Source: Streptomyces sp. CB01249
GTDB taxonomy: Bacteria; Actinomycetota; Actinomycetes; Streptomycetales; Streptomycetaceae
Direction: 5' to 3'
Assembly (NCBI RefSeq): GCF_001905735.1
Contig: NZ_LISW01000011.1
Span: forward strand, 1-48,508
Length of the DNA stretch: 48,508 bases
Within the stretch, counting starts at the first letter, position 1; each line of letters opens with the position of its first letter. The notes under the pieces were generated by a model. The model was not told where the DNA came from. It saw only the letters and a program-made list of their open reading frames with translations, and made no database searches. Of the stretch, positions 6,564 to 14,155 are shown piece after piece. A program made the translations under genes and the position numbers.

Positions 6564-7432
6564 GCAGCTTCCCTCCCGAAGTCGAAATCAAGCTGCCCTC
6601 CAAATATTTCGCATGACTCAGAACAAGAGCCGGTATCGAATCTTTTAGCTCGTACCATGTCCTGATACAGGGCTTGATAATCATTTTCTGAATACATTTT
6701 CGCGATACCGTCCAGCGACATTCTTCCTCGGTACATAATCTCCTTTGGCGTTTCCCGATGTCCGTCACGCACATGGGATCCCGTGATGACCTCATTAAAA
6801 ACACGCTGCAATCCCTCCTCATCTTTGCAGGCAAGTCCGATTTTTTGCGTTGATTTTTTAATGCAGAATATGCAGTTACCGAGATGTTCCGGTATTTGCA
6901 AATCGAATGGTTGTTGCTTCCACCATGCGAGGATATCTTCCTTCTCAAAGTCTGACAGTTCAGCAAGATATCTGATTCCAGGCTTTGGCTTTAGCCGCTT
7001 CGGTTCATCAGCTCTGATGCCAATCCACGTGGTGTAATTCCCTCGCCCGAAATGGTCATCACAGTATTTGGTGAAGGGAACGAGTTTTAATCTGTCAGTG
7101 CAGAACGCGCCGCCGACGTATGGAGTGCCATATTTCTTTACCATATCGATAAATGGCTTCAGAACAGGCATTCGCGTCTGAATATCCTTTGGTTCCCATA
7201 CCGTATAACCATTTGGCTGTCCAAGCTCCGGGTTGATATCAACCTGCAATACGGTGAGCGGTATATCCCAGAACTTCACAACTTCCCTGACAAACCGATA
7301 TGTCATTGGATGTTCACAACCTGTATCCATGAAAACGTAATGCACGTCTTTACCTGCCCGTCGCTTTTGCTCCATTAGCCAGAGCAAATATGCTGACGTC
7401 CTGCCACCGGAGAAACTAACGACATTTATCAT
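6560..7432 (-). CDS. ninC: NinC, PAPS-reductase/ATP-pyrophosphatase-like protein
   Basis: The 290-residue protein starts MINVVSFSGGRTSAY; SGGRTS is the PP-loop of the ATP-pyrophosphatase/PAPS-reductase superfamily. A Cys cluster around residues 200-210 (CIFCIKKS) and CSESC near the C-terminus could hold a metal. The start chosen is the Met at 7432, which follows GGAGACAGGG and overlaps ninB by four bases; the longer frame lacks such a site. Related phage and island proteins occur next to DNA modification or repair genes, but the reaction here is not known. Confidence 0.85.
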   Translation of the reverse strand: MINVVSFSGGRTSAYLLWLMEQKRRAGKDVHYVFMDTGCEHPMTYRFVREVVKFWDIPLTVLQVDINPELGQPNGYTVWEPKDIQTRMPVLKPFIDMVKKYGTPYVGGAFCTDRLKLVPFTKYCDDHFGRGNYTTWIGIRADEPKRLKPKPGIRYLAELSDFEKEDILAWWKQQPFDLQIPEHLGNCIFCIKKSTQKIGLACKDEEGLQRVFNEVITGSHVRDGHRETPKEIMYRGRMSLDGIAKMYSENDYQALYQDMVRAKRFDTGSCSESCEIFGGQLDFDFGREAA

Positions 7433-7869
7433 GCAGCCCTGTCTCCCCATCTCGCTTTCCACTCCAGAGCCAGTCTCGCTTCGTCTGACCACTTAACGCC
7501 ACGCTCTGTACCGAATGCCTGTATAAGCTCTAATAGCTCCGCAAATTCGCCTACACGCATCCTGCTGGTTGACTGGCCTATTACCACAAAGCCATTCCCG
7601 GCAAGGTTAGGAACAACATCCTGCTGCTTTAATGCTGCGGTAAACACACACTTCCAGCTTTCTGCATCCAGCCAGCGACCATGCCATTCAACCTGACGAG
7701 AGACGTCACCTAAGCAGGCCCATAGCTTCCTGTTTTGGTCTAAGCTGCGGTTGCGTTCCTGAATGGTTACTACGATTGGTTTGGTTGGGTCTGGAAGGAT
7801 TTGCTGTACTGCGTGAATAGCGTTTTGCTGATGTGCTGGAGATCGAATTTCAAAGGTTAGTTTTTTCAT
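7429..7869 (-). CDS. ninB: NinB (Orf), recombination mediator
   Basis: The 146-residue protein binds single-stranded DNA and SSB and can stand in for RecFOR in lambda recombination, so it is also called Orf. The Met at 7869 follows GAGGGAAGTC, a good ribosome site; six extra upstream codons are possible in frame but unlikely. It is the first gene of the nin block, about 70 bases after ren. The sequence is soluble with a basic surface and no known catalytic motif. Confidence 0.92.
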   Translation of the reverse strand: MKKLTFEIRSPAHQQNAIHAVQQILPDPTKPIVVTIQERNRSLDQNRKLWACLGDVSRQVEWHGRWLDAESWKCVFTAALKQQDVVPNLAGNGFVVIGQSTSRMRVGEFAELLELIQAFGTERGVKWSDEARLALEWKARWGDRAA

Positions 7870-7893
7870 GACTTCCCTCTCCCCCAAATAAAA

Positions 7894-7923
7894 AGGCCTG
7901 CGATTACCAGCAGGCCTGTTATT
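7894..7923 (-). terminator. tR2: Hairpin between ren and ninB (tR2 region)
   Basis: The gap 7870-7942 contains GGCCTGCTGGTAATCGCAGGCC followed by TTTTTATTT on the minus strand, that is, a GC stem with a T run. It fits an intrinsic terminator in the pR operon, passed only with N. I equate it with tR2 from position. Confidence 0.75.
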
Positions 7924-7942
7924 AGCTCAGTAATGTAGATGG

Positions 7943-8233
7943 TCATCTTTTAACTCCATATACCGCCAATACCCGTTTCATCGCGGCACTCTGGCGACAC
8001 TCCTTAAAAACCAGGTTCGTGCTCATCTTTCCTTCCCGTTCTTCCCTGGTAGCAAACCGGTAATACACCGTTCGCCAGACCTTACCTTCGATAACCAGAA
8101 GACCTGCCCGTGCCATTTTAGCCGCGGCCTGATTTATGCTGGTTACTGTTGCGCCTGTTAGCGCGGCAACGTCCGGCGCACAGAAGCTATTATGCGTCCC
8201 CAGGTAATGAATAATTGCCTCTTTGCCCGTCAT
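7943..8233 (-). CDS. ren: Ren, exclusion-escape protein
   Basis: The 96-residue protein lets lambda grow in hosts that carry the Rex exclusion system. A winged-helix-like N-terminal part is visible (AIIHYLGTHNSFCAPDVAALTGATVTSINQAA, given here only as position 5-36). The start overlaps the P stop by four bases. Confidence 0.93.
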   Translation of the reverse strand: MTGKEAIIHYLGTHNSFCAPDVAALTGATVTSINQAAAKMARAGLLVIEGKVWRTVYYRFATREEREGKMSTNLVFKECRQSAAMKRVLAVYGVKR

Positions 8234-8931
8234 ACACTTGCTCCTTTCAGTCCGAACTTAGCTTTGATTTCTGCGATCTTCGCCAGAGCCTGTGCACGAT
8301 TTAGAGGTCTACCGCCCATGACAGGAAGTTGTTTTACTGGTTCAGGGATCGCCTCACCACGGTTAATTCTCGCAGTCATATGGACAAGCTCATCTGCGGC
8401 CTTACGGCGTAATTCCGCATCAGTAAGCGCATTGGCCCGCATGTTCTGATACAGGTTGGTAACCAGCCAGTAGTGCGCGTTTGATTTCCACGGATAAGAC
8501 TCCGCATCCGGATACAGGCCTCGCTTCCGGCAATACTCGTAAACCATATCAACCAGCTCGCTGACGTTTGGCAGTCCGGCGGTAACGGATGCTTCTTCCC
8601 GGCACCATGCAACAAACTGCCCGGGTGATGGCAGAAATGGTCGATTCTGCCGACGGGCTACGCGCATTCCTGCGTTAACCTGTTCCATCGTGGTGATCCC
8701 GTTTTCCCGAAAAGCCAGAACCCACTGGCGACGGATTTCGTTCACTTCGTTCTGGTCACGGTTAGCCAGGCTCGCCGGGAAAGTTGCCAGTAACTGGCTG
8801 AACACACCGTTGATGATCTGCGCTACCTGCTGTACCTGCGGCTTTTCGTCGTACTGTTCCGGCATGTTGTTGGCGATCCGACGCATCTGCTCACGGTCAA
8901 AGTTAACCATCTGTGCGGCGATGTTTTTCAT
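8230..8931 (-). CDS. P: P replication protein, DnaB helicase loader
   Basis: The 233-residue protein captures host DnaB helicase and brings it to O bound at ori; DnaK, DnaJ and GrpE then release it to start replication. The C-terminal part (around residues 150-220) is the DnaB-binding region by family knowledge. Start overlaps the O stop by four bases, and its end overlaps ren, so O-P-ren are translated in a coupled chain. Confidence 0.97.
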   Translation of the reverse strand: MKNIAAQMVNFDREQMRRIANNMPEQYDEKPQVQQVAQIINGVFSQLLATFPASLANRDQNEVNEIRRQWVLAFRENGITTMEQVNAGMRVARRQNRPFLPSPGQFVAWCREEASVTAGLPNVSELVDMVYEYCRKRGLYPDAESYPWKSNAHYWLVTNLYQNMRANALTDAELRRKAADELVHMTARINRGEAIPEPVKQLPVMGGRPLNRAQALAKIAEIKAKFGLKGASV

Positions 8932-9827
8932 AGATCCACCCCGTAAATCCAGTCTGTGTTTGTCAGGTCGAGTTTTGGTTTGCTGGCTGTCACGCCTGCC
9001 TGTTGCTTGTTACGGTTGATTTCGAGTTGGGTCCACTTATCGCGGAGTTTGGCCGGGCTCAGCACGTTACCGGACCAGAAGTTGTCCTGGCATGCCCAGC
9101 GGAACAGCACACACATGTCGCGGTGGTTACGTCCGTCACGTTCACGCATCAGGCGGATATCGTTAGCCCACCCAGCAAAATTCGGTTTTCTGGCTGATGG
9201 TGCGATAGTCTTCACCATGTCAAACATCCACTCTGCGGCGGTCAGGTCTTCTGCTGTCCCCCACTTGCTGCCGCTCTGAATTGCAGCATCCGGTTTCACC
9301 ACAGAAAGGTCGTTTTCTGGCTGGTCAGAGGATTCGCCAGAATTCTCTGACGAATAATCTTTTCTTTTTTCTTTTGTAATAGTGTCTTTTGTGTCCCCCT
9401 GTTTTGAGGGATAGCAATCCCCCAATTTGAGGGATGTTTTATCCCTCGTTTTAGGGGATTTTCCCTCGTTTTGAGGGATGCACCATTCTGAGATGTTTTT
9501 ATTTGGTCCAAACATGCCGCCTTGCTGCTTGATAATATTCATTCTGACGAGTTCTAACTTGGCTTCATTGCACCGTTTGACAGGTAACTTTGTAATCTCG
9601 CTAAGTTGAGAATCGGTGATTCTGTCCATTGGTTTATTCCACCCATAGGTTTTACGCAGAATGGCAAGCAGCACTTTAAACTGTCGCTTGGTCAGATCTG
9701 CGCCCGAATAAGCCTCAAGCAGCATATTTGATAGTCTGGCGTAACCATCATCGAGATCTGCCACATTACGCTCCTGTCCGGCAAAGTTACCTCTGCCGAA
9801 GTTGAGTATTTTTGCTGTATTTGTCAT
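8928..9827 (-). CDS. O: O replication initiator
   Basis: The 299-residue protein binds the four iterons of ori as dimers through its N-terminal winged-helix domain (residues ~19-110) and recruits the P-DnaB complex through its C-terminal part. The middle of the gene is itself the origin, so residues ~117-155 are encoded by the iteron DNA and the AT-rich unwinding segment. It follows cII; the pO promoter of OOP RNA lies at its 5' end on the other strand. Confidence 0.98.
   Translation of the reverse strand: MTNTAKILNFGRGNFAGQERNVADLDDGYARLSNMLLEAYSGADLTKRQFKVLLAILRKTYGWNKPMDRITDSQLSEITKLPVKRCNEAKLELVRMNIIKQQGGMFGPNKNISEWCIPQNEGKSPKTRDKTSLKLGDCYPSKQGDTKDTITKEKRKDYSSENSGESSDQPENDLSVVKPDAAIQSGSKWGTAEDLTAAEWMFDMVKTIAPSARKPNFAGWANDIRLMRERDGRNHRDMCVLFRWACQDNFWSGNVLSPAKLRDKWTQLEINRNKQQAGVTASKPKLDLTNTDWIYGVDL
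9350..9479. other. ori: Replication origin ori lambda with four O iterons
   Basis: Four imperfect palindromic iterons of 18-19 bases, TCCCTCGTTTTGAGGGAT type, lie at 9394-9412, 9418-9435, 9442-9459 and 9462-9479. To their left (9350-9393) is a strand-asymmetric AT-rich segment, TTTTCTTTTTTCTTTTG, where the duplex opens. O binds the iterons to form the O-some. Everything lies inside the O coding sequence. Confidence 0.97.
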
Positions 9828-9914
9828 AATGACTCCTGTTGATAGATCCAGTAATGACCTCAGAACTCCATCTGGATTTGTTCAGAACGCTCGGTTGCCG
9901 CCGGGCGTTTTTTA
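9802..9914 (+). ncRNA. oop: OOP antisense RNA with promoter pO and terminator
   Basis: The promoter has -35 TTGAGT (9802-9807) and -10 CATAAT (9825-9830) with 17-base spacing. RNA of about 77 bases starts near 9838 and ends in a GC hairpin with a T run (GGTTGCCGCCGGGCGTTTTTT, to 9914). It is antisense to the end of cII, which it marks for RNase III cleavage. It is CI-independent and LexA influence is reported. Confidence 0.92.
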
Positions 9915-10153
9915 TTGGTGAGAATCGCAGCAACTTGTCGCGCCAATCGAGCCATGTCGTCGTCAACGACCCCCCATTCAAGAACAGCAAGCAGCATTGA
10001 GAACTTTGGAATCCAGTCCCTCTTCCACCTGCTGATCTGCGACTTATCAACGCCCACAGCTTCCGCTGTCTTCTCAGTTCCAAGCATTGCGATTTTGTTA
10101 AGCAACGCACTCTCGATTCGTAGAGCCTCGTTGCGTTTGTTTGCACGAACCAT
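9860..10153 (-). CDS. cII: CII transcriptional activator of lysogeny
   Basis: The 97-residue protein activates pRE, pI and pAQ by binding TTGC-N6-TTGC. The helix-turn-helix is GTEKTAEAVGVDKSQISRWK (residues ~25-44). The C-terminal tail is flexible and exposes it to FtsH (HflB) proteolysis, which CIII blocks. The start MVRANKRNEA at 10153 is the accepted one; an in-frame upstream Met at 10213 has no support. Its mRNA end is targeted by OOP RNA. Confidence 0.97.
   Translation of the reverse strand: MVRANKRNEALRIESALLNKIAMLGTEKTAEAVGVDKSQISRWKRDWIPKFSMLLAVLEWGVVDDDMARLARQVAAILTNKKRPAATERSEQIQMEF
10131..10144 (+). promoter_or_regulatory. pRE: CII-binding site of pRE
   Basis: TTGC-GTTTGT-TTGC is the exact CII recognition pattern and overlaps the start of cII on the other strand. 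RNA starts near 10170, runs antisense through cro and makes the first wave of CI. Confidence 0.92.
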
Positions 10154-10154
10154 A

Positions 10155-10205
10155 TGTAAGTATTTCCTTAGATAACAATTGATTGAATGTATGCAAATAA
10201 ATGCA
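10155..10205 (-). terminator. tR1: tR1 termination region between cro and cII
   Basis: This intergenic stretch on the minus strand is AT-rich with a TATGCATT/AATGCATA-type inverted sequence near 10191-10206. It matches the place of tR1, a Rho-dependent terminator on the pR transcript that N overcomes. I see no strong intrinsic hairpin with T run, consistent with Rho dependence. Confidence 0.65.
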
Positions 10206-10232
10206 TACACCATAGGTGTGGTTTAATTTGAT

Positions 10233-10264
10233 GCCCTTTTTCAGGGCTGGAATGTGTAAGAGCG
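10233..10264 (-). promoter_or_regulatory. nutR: nutR antitermination site (boxA and boxB)
   Basis: On the minus strand boxA CGCTCTTA (10257-10264) is followed by boxB GCCCTGAAAAAGGGC (10233-10247), a 5-bp stem with a five-base loop. N binds boxB RNA and, with NusA, NusB, NusE and NusG, modifies polymerase. It lies just after cro. Confidence 0.96.
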
Positions 10265-10271
10265 GGGTTAT

Positions 10272-10472
10272 TTATGCTGTTGTTTTTTTGTTACTCGGGA
10301 AGGGCTTTACCTCTTCCGCATAAACGCTTCCATCAGCGTTTATAGTTAAAAAAATCTTTCGGCCTGCATGAATGGCCTTGTTGATCGCGCTTTGATATAC
10401 GCCGAGATCTTTAGCTGTCTTGGTTTGCCCAAAGCGCATTGCATAATCTTTCAGGGTTATGCGTTGTTCCAT
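10272..10472 (-). CDS. cro: Cro repressor
   Basis: The 66-residue protein is the first gene from pR. It dimerises and binds OR3 most tightly, shutting off pRM and later pL and pR, which favours lytic growth. The helix-turn-helix is QTKTAKDLGVYQSAINKAIH (residues ~16-35). GGAGG lies just before the ATG. The Lys-rich tail is KTTA. Confidence 0.98.
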   Translation of the reverse strand: MEQRITLKDYAMRFGQTKTAKDLGVYQSAINKAIHAGRKIFLTINADGSVYAEEVKPFPSNKKTTA

Positions 10473-10489
10473 ACAACCTCCTTAGTACA

Positions 10490-10573
10490 TGCAACCATTA
10501 TCACCGCCAGAGGTAAAATAGTCAACACGCACGGTGTTAGATATTTATCCCTTGCGGTGATAGATTTAACGTA
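10490..10573. promoter_or_regulatory. OR: OR operators with promoters pR and pRM
   Basis: OR1 is at 10499-10515, OR2 at 10523-10539 and OR3 at 10546-10562. pR (minus): -35 TTGACT at 10520-10525, -10 GATAAT at 10497-10502, start 10490. pRM (plus): -35 TAGATA at 10538-10543, -10 TAGATT at 10561-10566, with RNA starting at the A of the cI ATG, so that message has no leader. CI bound at OR1 and OR2 blocks pR and stimulates pRM. Confidence 0.98.
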
Positions 10574-11286
10574 TGAGCACAAAAAAGAAACCATTAACAC
10601 AAGAGCAGCTTGAGGACGCACGTCGCCTTAAAGCAATTTATGAAAAAAAGAAAAATGAACTTGGCTTATCCCAGGAATCTGTCGCAGACAAGATGGGGAT
10701 GGGGCAGTCAGGCGTTGGTGCTTTATTTAATGGCATCAATGCATTAAATGCTTATAACGCCGCATTGCTTACAAAAATTCTCAAAGTTAGCGTTGAAGAA
10801 TTTAGCCCTTCAATCGCCAGAGAAATCTACGAGATGTATGAAGCGGTTAGTATGCAGCCGTCACTTAGAAGTGAGTATGAGTACCCTGTTTTTTCTCATG
10901 TTCAGGCAGGGATGTTCTCACCTAAGCTTAGAACCTTTACCAAAGGTGATGCGGAGAGATGGGTAAGCACAACCAAAAAAGCCAGTGATTCTGCATTCTG
11001 GCTTGAGGTTGAAGGTAATTCCATGACCGCACCAACAGGCTCCAAGCCAAGCTTTCCTGACGGAATGTTAATTCTCGTTGACCCTGAGCAGGCTGTTGAG
11101 CCAGGTGATTTCTGCATAGCCAGACTTGGGGGTGATGAGTTTACCTTCAAGAAACTGATCAGGGATAGCGGTCAGGTGTTTTTACAACCACTAAACCCAC
11201 AGTACCCAATGATCCCATGCAATGAGAGTTGTTCCGTTGTGGGGAAAGTTATCGCTAGTCAGTGGCCTGAAGAGACGTTTGGCTGA
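10573..11286 (+). CDS. cI: CI repressor, temperature-sensitive and non-inducible allele (cI857 ind1)
   Basis: The 237-codon gene encodes the maintenance repressor. The N-terminal helix-turn-helix is at LSQESVADKMGMGQSGVGAL (residues 32-51). The C-terminal part is a LexA-like self-cleaving and dimerising domain with cleavage pair Ala-Gly in HVQAGM, Ser in EGNSM (149, mature) and Lys in TFKK (192). Codon 67 counting Met is ACA: Thr where wild type has Ala (A66T), the cI857 heat-sensitive change at 10771. Codon 118 is AAG: Lys where wild type has Glu (E117K), the ind1 change at 10924, which prevents RecA-stimulated cleavage and creates an AAGCTT site. Expression is from pRM and pRE. Confidence 0.98.
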   Translation: MSTKKKPLTQEQLEDARRLKAIYEKKKNELGLSQESVADKMGMGQSGVGALFNGINALNAYNAALLTKILKVSVEEFSPSIAREIYEMYEAVSMQPSLRSEYEYPVFSHVQAGMFSPKLRTFTKGDAERWVSTTKKASDSAFWLEVEGNSMTAPTGSKPSFPDGMLILVDPEQAVEPGDFCIARLGGDEFTFKKLIRDSGQVFLQPLNPQYPMIPCNESCSVVGKVIASQWPEETFG

Positions 11287-11398
11287 TCGGCAAGGTGTTC
11301 TGGTCGGCGCATAGCTGATAACAATTGAGCAAGAATCTTCATCGAATTAGGGGAATTTTCACTCCCCTCAGAACATAACATAGTAAATGGATTGAATT

Positions 11399-12238
11399 AT
11401 GAAGAATGGTTTTTATGCGACTTACCGCAGCAAAAATAAAGGGAAAGATAAGCGCTCAATAAACCTGTCTGTTTTCCTTAATTCTCTGCTGGCTGATAAT
11501 CATCACCTGCAGGTTGGCTCCAATTATTTGTATATTCATAAAATCGATGGAAAAACTTTTCTCTTTACCAAAACAAATGACAAGAGTCTGGTTCAGAAGA
11601 TAAATCGCTCTAAAGCTTCAGTTGAAGATATTAAGAACAGCCTCGCAGATGACGAATCATTGGGATTCCCATCTTTTTTGTTTGTTGAAGGCGACACCAT
11701 TGGTTTTGCCAGAACTGTTTTCGGGCCGACCACATCCGATCTGACAGATTTTTTAATCGGGAAAGGAATGTCATTAAGCAGTGGAGAGCGCGTTCAGATA
11801 GAGCCACTGATGAGGGGAACCACCAAAGACGATGTTATGCATATGCATTTCATCGGCCGAACAACGGTGAAGGTAGAAGCCAAGCTACCTGTATTTGGCG
11901 ATATATTAAAGGTCTTAGGGGCAACAGATATTGAAGGGGAGCTTTTTGACTCATTGGATATAGTCATTAAGCCAAAATTTAAAAGGGATATAAAAAAGGT
12001 TGCCAAGGATATTATTTTTAACCCGTCACCTCAATTTTCAGACATTAGCCTGCGGGCAAAAGATGAGGCCGGAGATATTTTAACAGAACATTATCTATCA
12101 GAAAAAGGCCATCTCTCAGCGCCTCTGAACAAGGTCACCAATGCTGAGATAGCTGAAGAGATGGCATATTGCTACGCAAGAATGAAAAGTGATATACTGG
12201 AATGTTTTAAAAGGCAGGTGGGCAAAGTTAAGGATTAA
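11399..12238 (+). CDS. rexA: RexA exclusion sensor/activator
   Basis: The 279-residue protein is made from the prophage together with CI. With RexB it aborts infection by T4 rII mutants and some other phages; RexA senses a phage replication or recombination structure, binds DNA, and triggers RexB. The frame starts 112 bases after cI, in an intergenic space with no terminator. It has no membrane segment. Base composition is lower in GC than the late genes, as for rexB. Confidence 0.95.
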   Translation: MKNGFYATYRSKNKGKDKRSINLSVFLNSLLADNHHLQVGSNYLYIHKIDGKTFLFTKTNDKSLVQKINRSKASVEDIKNSLADDESLGFPSFLFVEGDTIGFARTVFGPTTSDLTDFLIGKGMSLSSGERVQIEPLMRGTTKDDVMHMHFIGRTTVKVEAKLPVFGDILKVLGATDIEGELFDSLDIVIKPKFKRDIKKVAKDIIFNPSPQFSDISLRAKDEAGDILTEHYLSEKGHLSAPLNKVTNAEIAEEMAYCYARMKSDILECFKRQVGKVKD

Positions 12239-12253
12239 TTATCAGGAGTAATT

Positions 12254-12688
12254 ATGCGGAACAGAATCATGCCTGGTGTTTACATAGTAATAATTCCTTA
12301 CGTTATCGTAAGCATTTGCTATCTCCTTTTCCGCCACTACATTCCTGGTGTTTCTTTTTCAGCTCATAGAGATGGTCTTGGGGCGACATTGTCATCATAT
12401 GCAGGAACCATGATTGCAATCCTGATTGCTGCCTTGACGTTTCTAATCGGAAGCAGAACGCGCCGACTGGCCAAGATTAGAGAGTATGGGTATATGACAT
12501 CGGTAGTTATTGTCTATGCCCTTAGTTTTGTTGAGCTTGGAGCTTTGTTTTTCTGCGGGTTATTGCTTCTTTCCAGCATAAGCGGCTACATGATACCCAC
12601 TATCGCCATCGGCATTGCCTCTGCATCGTTCATTCATATATGCATCCTTGTTTTCCAACTATATAATTTGACCAGAGAACAAGAATAA
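12254..12688 (+). CDS. rexB: RexB inner-membrane ion channel
   Basis: The 144-residue protein is very hydrophobic with four predicted membrane segments (residues ~7-23, 42-63, 78-104, 108-135). When activated by RexA it depolarises the membrane and stops infection; it also protects some antitoxins from ClpP. AGGAG lies before the ATG, 15 bases after rexA. A separate promoter, pLIT, is known near the end of rexA and makes RexB alone. Confidence 0.95.
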   Translation: MRNRIMPGVYIVIIPYVIVSICYLLFRHYIPGVSFSAHRDGLGATLSSYAGTMIAILIAALTFLIGSRTRRLAKIREYGYMTSVVIVYALSFVELGALFFCGLLLLSSISGYMIPTIAIGIASASFIHICILVFQLYNLTREQE

Positions 12689-12714
12689 CCCGGCCTCAGC
12701 GCCGGGTTTTCTTT
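12689..12714 (+). terminator. tIMM: tIMM, terminator of cI-rexA-rexB
   Basis: CCCGGC at 12689-12694 pairs with GCCGGG at 12701-12706, followed by TTTTC. It directly follows the rexB stop codon and closes the immunity operon. The gap 12715-12844 after it is AT-rich and holds no gene that I can support. Confidence 0.93.
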
Positions 12715-12861
12715 GCCTCACGATCGCCCCCAAAACACATAACCAATTGTATTTATTGAAAAATAAATAGATACAACTCACTAAACATAGCAATTCAGAT
12801 CTCTCACCTACCAAACAATGCCCCCCTGCAAAAAATAAATTCATATAAAAAACATACAGAT

Positions 12862-12931
12862 AACCATCTGCGGTGATAAATTATCTCTGGCGGTGTTGAC
12901 ATAAATACCACTGGCGGTGATACTGAGCACA
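12862..12931. promoter_or_regulatory. OL: OL operators and promoter pL
   Basis: OL3 is at 12862-12878, OL2 at 12882-12898 and OL1 at 12906-12922, each close to the consensus half-site TATCACCGC. pL (plus strand): -35 TTGACA at 12896-12901, -10 GATACT at 12919-12924, start 12931. CI bound here can loop to OR about 2.3 kb away and stabilise repression. Confidence 0.98.
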
Positions 12932-12963
12932 TCAGCAGGACGCACTGACCACCATGAAGGTGA

Positions 12964-12994
12964 CGCTCTTAAAAATTAAGCCCTGAAGAAGGGC
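12964..12994 (+). promoter_or_regulatory. nutL: nutL antitermination site
   Basis: boxA CGCTCTTA (12964-12971) and boxB GCCCTGAAGAAGGGC (12980-12994) lie in the pL leader. The boxB loop GAAGA differs from nutR (GAAAA). N binds here and lets polymerase pass the terminators of the pL operon. Confidence 0.97.
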
Positions 12995-13012
12995 AGCATT
13001 CAAAGCAGAAGG

Positions 13013-13131
13013 CTTTGGGGTGTGTGATACGAAACGAAGCATTGGCCGTAAGTGCGATTCCGGATTAGCTGCCAATGTGCCAATCGCGGGGGGTTTTCGT
13101 TCAGGACTACAACTGCCACACACCACCAAAG
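13013..13131 (+). promoter_or_regulatory. N leader long hairpin, RNase III site
   Basis: CTTTGGGGTGTGTG (13013-13026) pairs with CACACACCACCAAAG (13117-13131), and inside it GCATTGGC (13039-13046) pairs with GCCAATGTGC (13071-13080). This long stem separates nutL from the N ribosome site. RNase III is known to cut it and so relieve N autoregulation. Confidence 0.8.
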
Positions 13132-13152
13132 CTAACTGACAGGAGAATCCAG

Positions 13153-13476
13153 ATGGATGCACAAACACGCCGCCGCGAACGTCGCGCAGAGAAACAGGCT
13201 CAATGGAAAGCAGCAAATCCCCTGTTGGTTGGGGTAAGCGCAAAACCAGTTAACCGCCCTATTCTCTCGCTGAATCGCAAACCGAAATCACGAGTAGAAA
13301 GCGCACTAAATCCGATAGACCTTACAGTGCTGGCTGAATACCACAAACAGATTGAAAGCAACCTGCAACGTATTGAGCGCAAGAATCAGCGCACATGGTA
13401 CAGCAAGCCTGGCGAACGCGGCATAACATGCAGTGGACGCCAGAAAATTAAGGGAAAATCGATTCCTCTTATCTAG
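13153..13476 (+). CDS. N: N early antiterminator
   Basis: The 107-residue protein starts MDAQTRRRERRAEKQAQWKA, the arginine-rich motif that binds boxB RNA. AGGAG lies nine bases upstream, which decides this start over an in-frame Met 26 codons earlier that lies inside the leader hairpin. The rest is intrinsically disordered and contacts NusA and polymerase. It is the first gene of the pL operon and is degraded by Lon. Its stop codon abuts that of sieB on the other strand. Confidence 0.97.
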   Translation: MDAQTRRRERRAEKQAQWKAANPLLVGVSAKPVNRPILSLNRKPKSRVESALNPIDLTVLAEYHKQIESNLQRIERKNQRTWYSKPGERGITCSGRQKIKGKSIPLI

Positions 13477-14031
13477 TTACTTAGATATTGGCCTTGGCTT
13501 TATCTCAATATTATATGGATCATAGCTGGCAACTAATTCAGTCCAGTAAATATCCTCAATAGGGAATAATATATGCTTTCCATTCCATCGGGAAAAAGTT
13601 TTGTTCAACACACCAAGCTCAATCAACTCACTAATGTATGGGAATTGTTTTGATGTAACCACATACTTCCTGCCTTCATTAAGGGCTGCGCACAAAACCA
13701 TAGATTGCTCTTCTGTAAGGTTTTGAATTACTGATCGCACTTTATCGTTTTGCATCTTAATGCGTTTTCTTAGCTTAAATCGCTTATATCTGGCGCTGGC
13801 AATAGCTGATAATCGATGCACATTAATTGCTAGCGAAAATGCAAGAGCAAAGACGAAAACATGCCACACATGAGGAATACCGATTCTCTCATTAACATAT
13901 TCAGGCCAGTTATCTGGGCTTAAAAGCAGAAGTCCAACCCAGATAACGATCATATACATGGTTCTCTCCAGAGGTTCATTACTGAACACTCGTCCGAGAA
14001 TAACGAGTGGATCCATTTCTATACTCATCAA
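13477..14031 (-). CDS. sieB: SieB superinfection exclusion protein
   Basis: The frame has up to 184 codons. Two membrane segments are visible near the N-terminus (residues ~25-42 and ~53-72), followed by a basic cytoplasmic part. SieB is expressed from its own promoter in the lysogen and aborts infection by some heteroimmune lambdoid phages. In P22 an internal in-frame start makes the anti-exclusion protein Esc; several internal Met codons could do this here. The exact start is uncertain: Met1, Met2, Met6 or Met25 are all possible. It is antisense to the pL transcript between N and orf28. Confidence 0.85.
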   Translation of the reverse strand: MMSIEMDPLVILGRVFSNEPLERTMYMIVIWVGLLLLSPDNWPEYVNERIGIPHVWHVFVFALAFSLAINVHRLSAIASARYKRFKLRKRIKMQNDKVRSVIQNLTEEQSMVLCAALNEGRKYVVTSKQFPYISELIELGVLNKTFSRWNGKHILFPIEDIYWTELVASYDPYNIEIKPRPISK

Positions 14032-14032
14032 A

Positions 14033-14075
14033 CTGTAGGGGTTGTAATAGTTTATCCGATTTCTCGCTGTAGGGG
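14033..14075. repeat. Nine-base direct repeat upstream of sieB
   Basis: CTGTAGGGG occurs at 14033-14041 and again at 14067-14075 (CCCCTACAG on the sieB strand), 34 bases apart. The pair brackets the place where the sieB promoter must lie. Confidence 0.5.
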
Positions 14076-14155
14076 TACACGAGAACCACCGAGCCTGATG
14101 TGGTTAAAAGACAGGCACAATCTTTACTACCGCAATCCACTATTTAAGGTGATAT

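Noticed and set aside
7894..7923. Hairpin near ninB considered as a riboswitch
   Set aside because: It is a simple stem with T run fitting tR2; no conserved aptamer architecture.
9394..9479. Regularly spaced repeats considered as a CRISPR array
   Set aside because: The four repeats are the palindromic O iterons inside gene O with spacers of only 2-6 bases; no cas genes are present.
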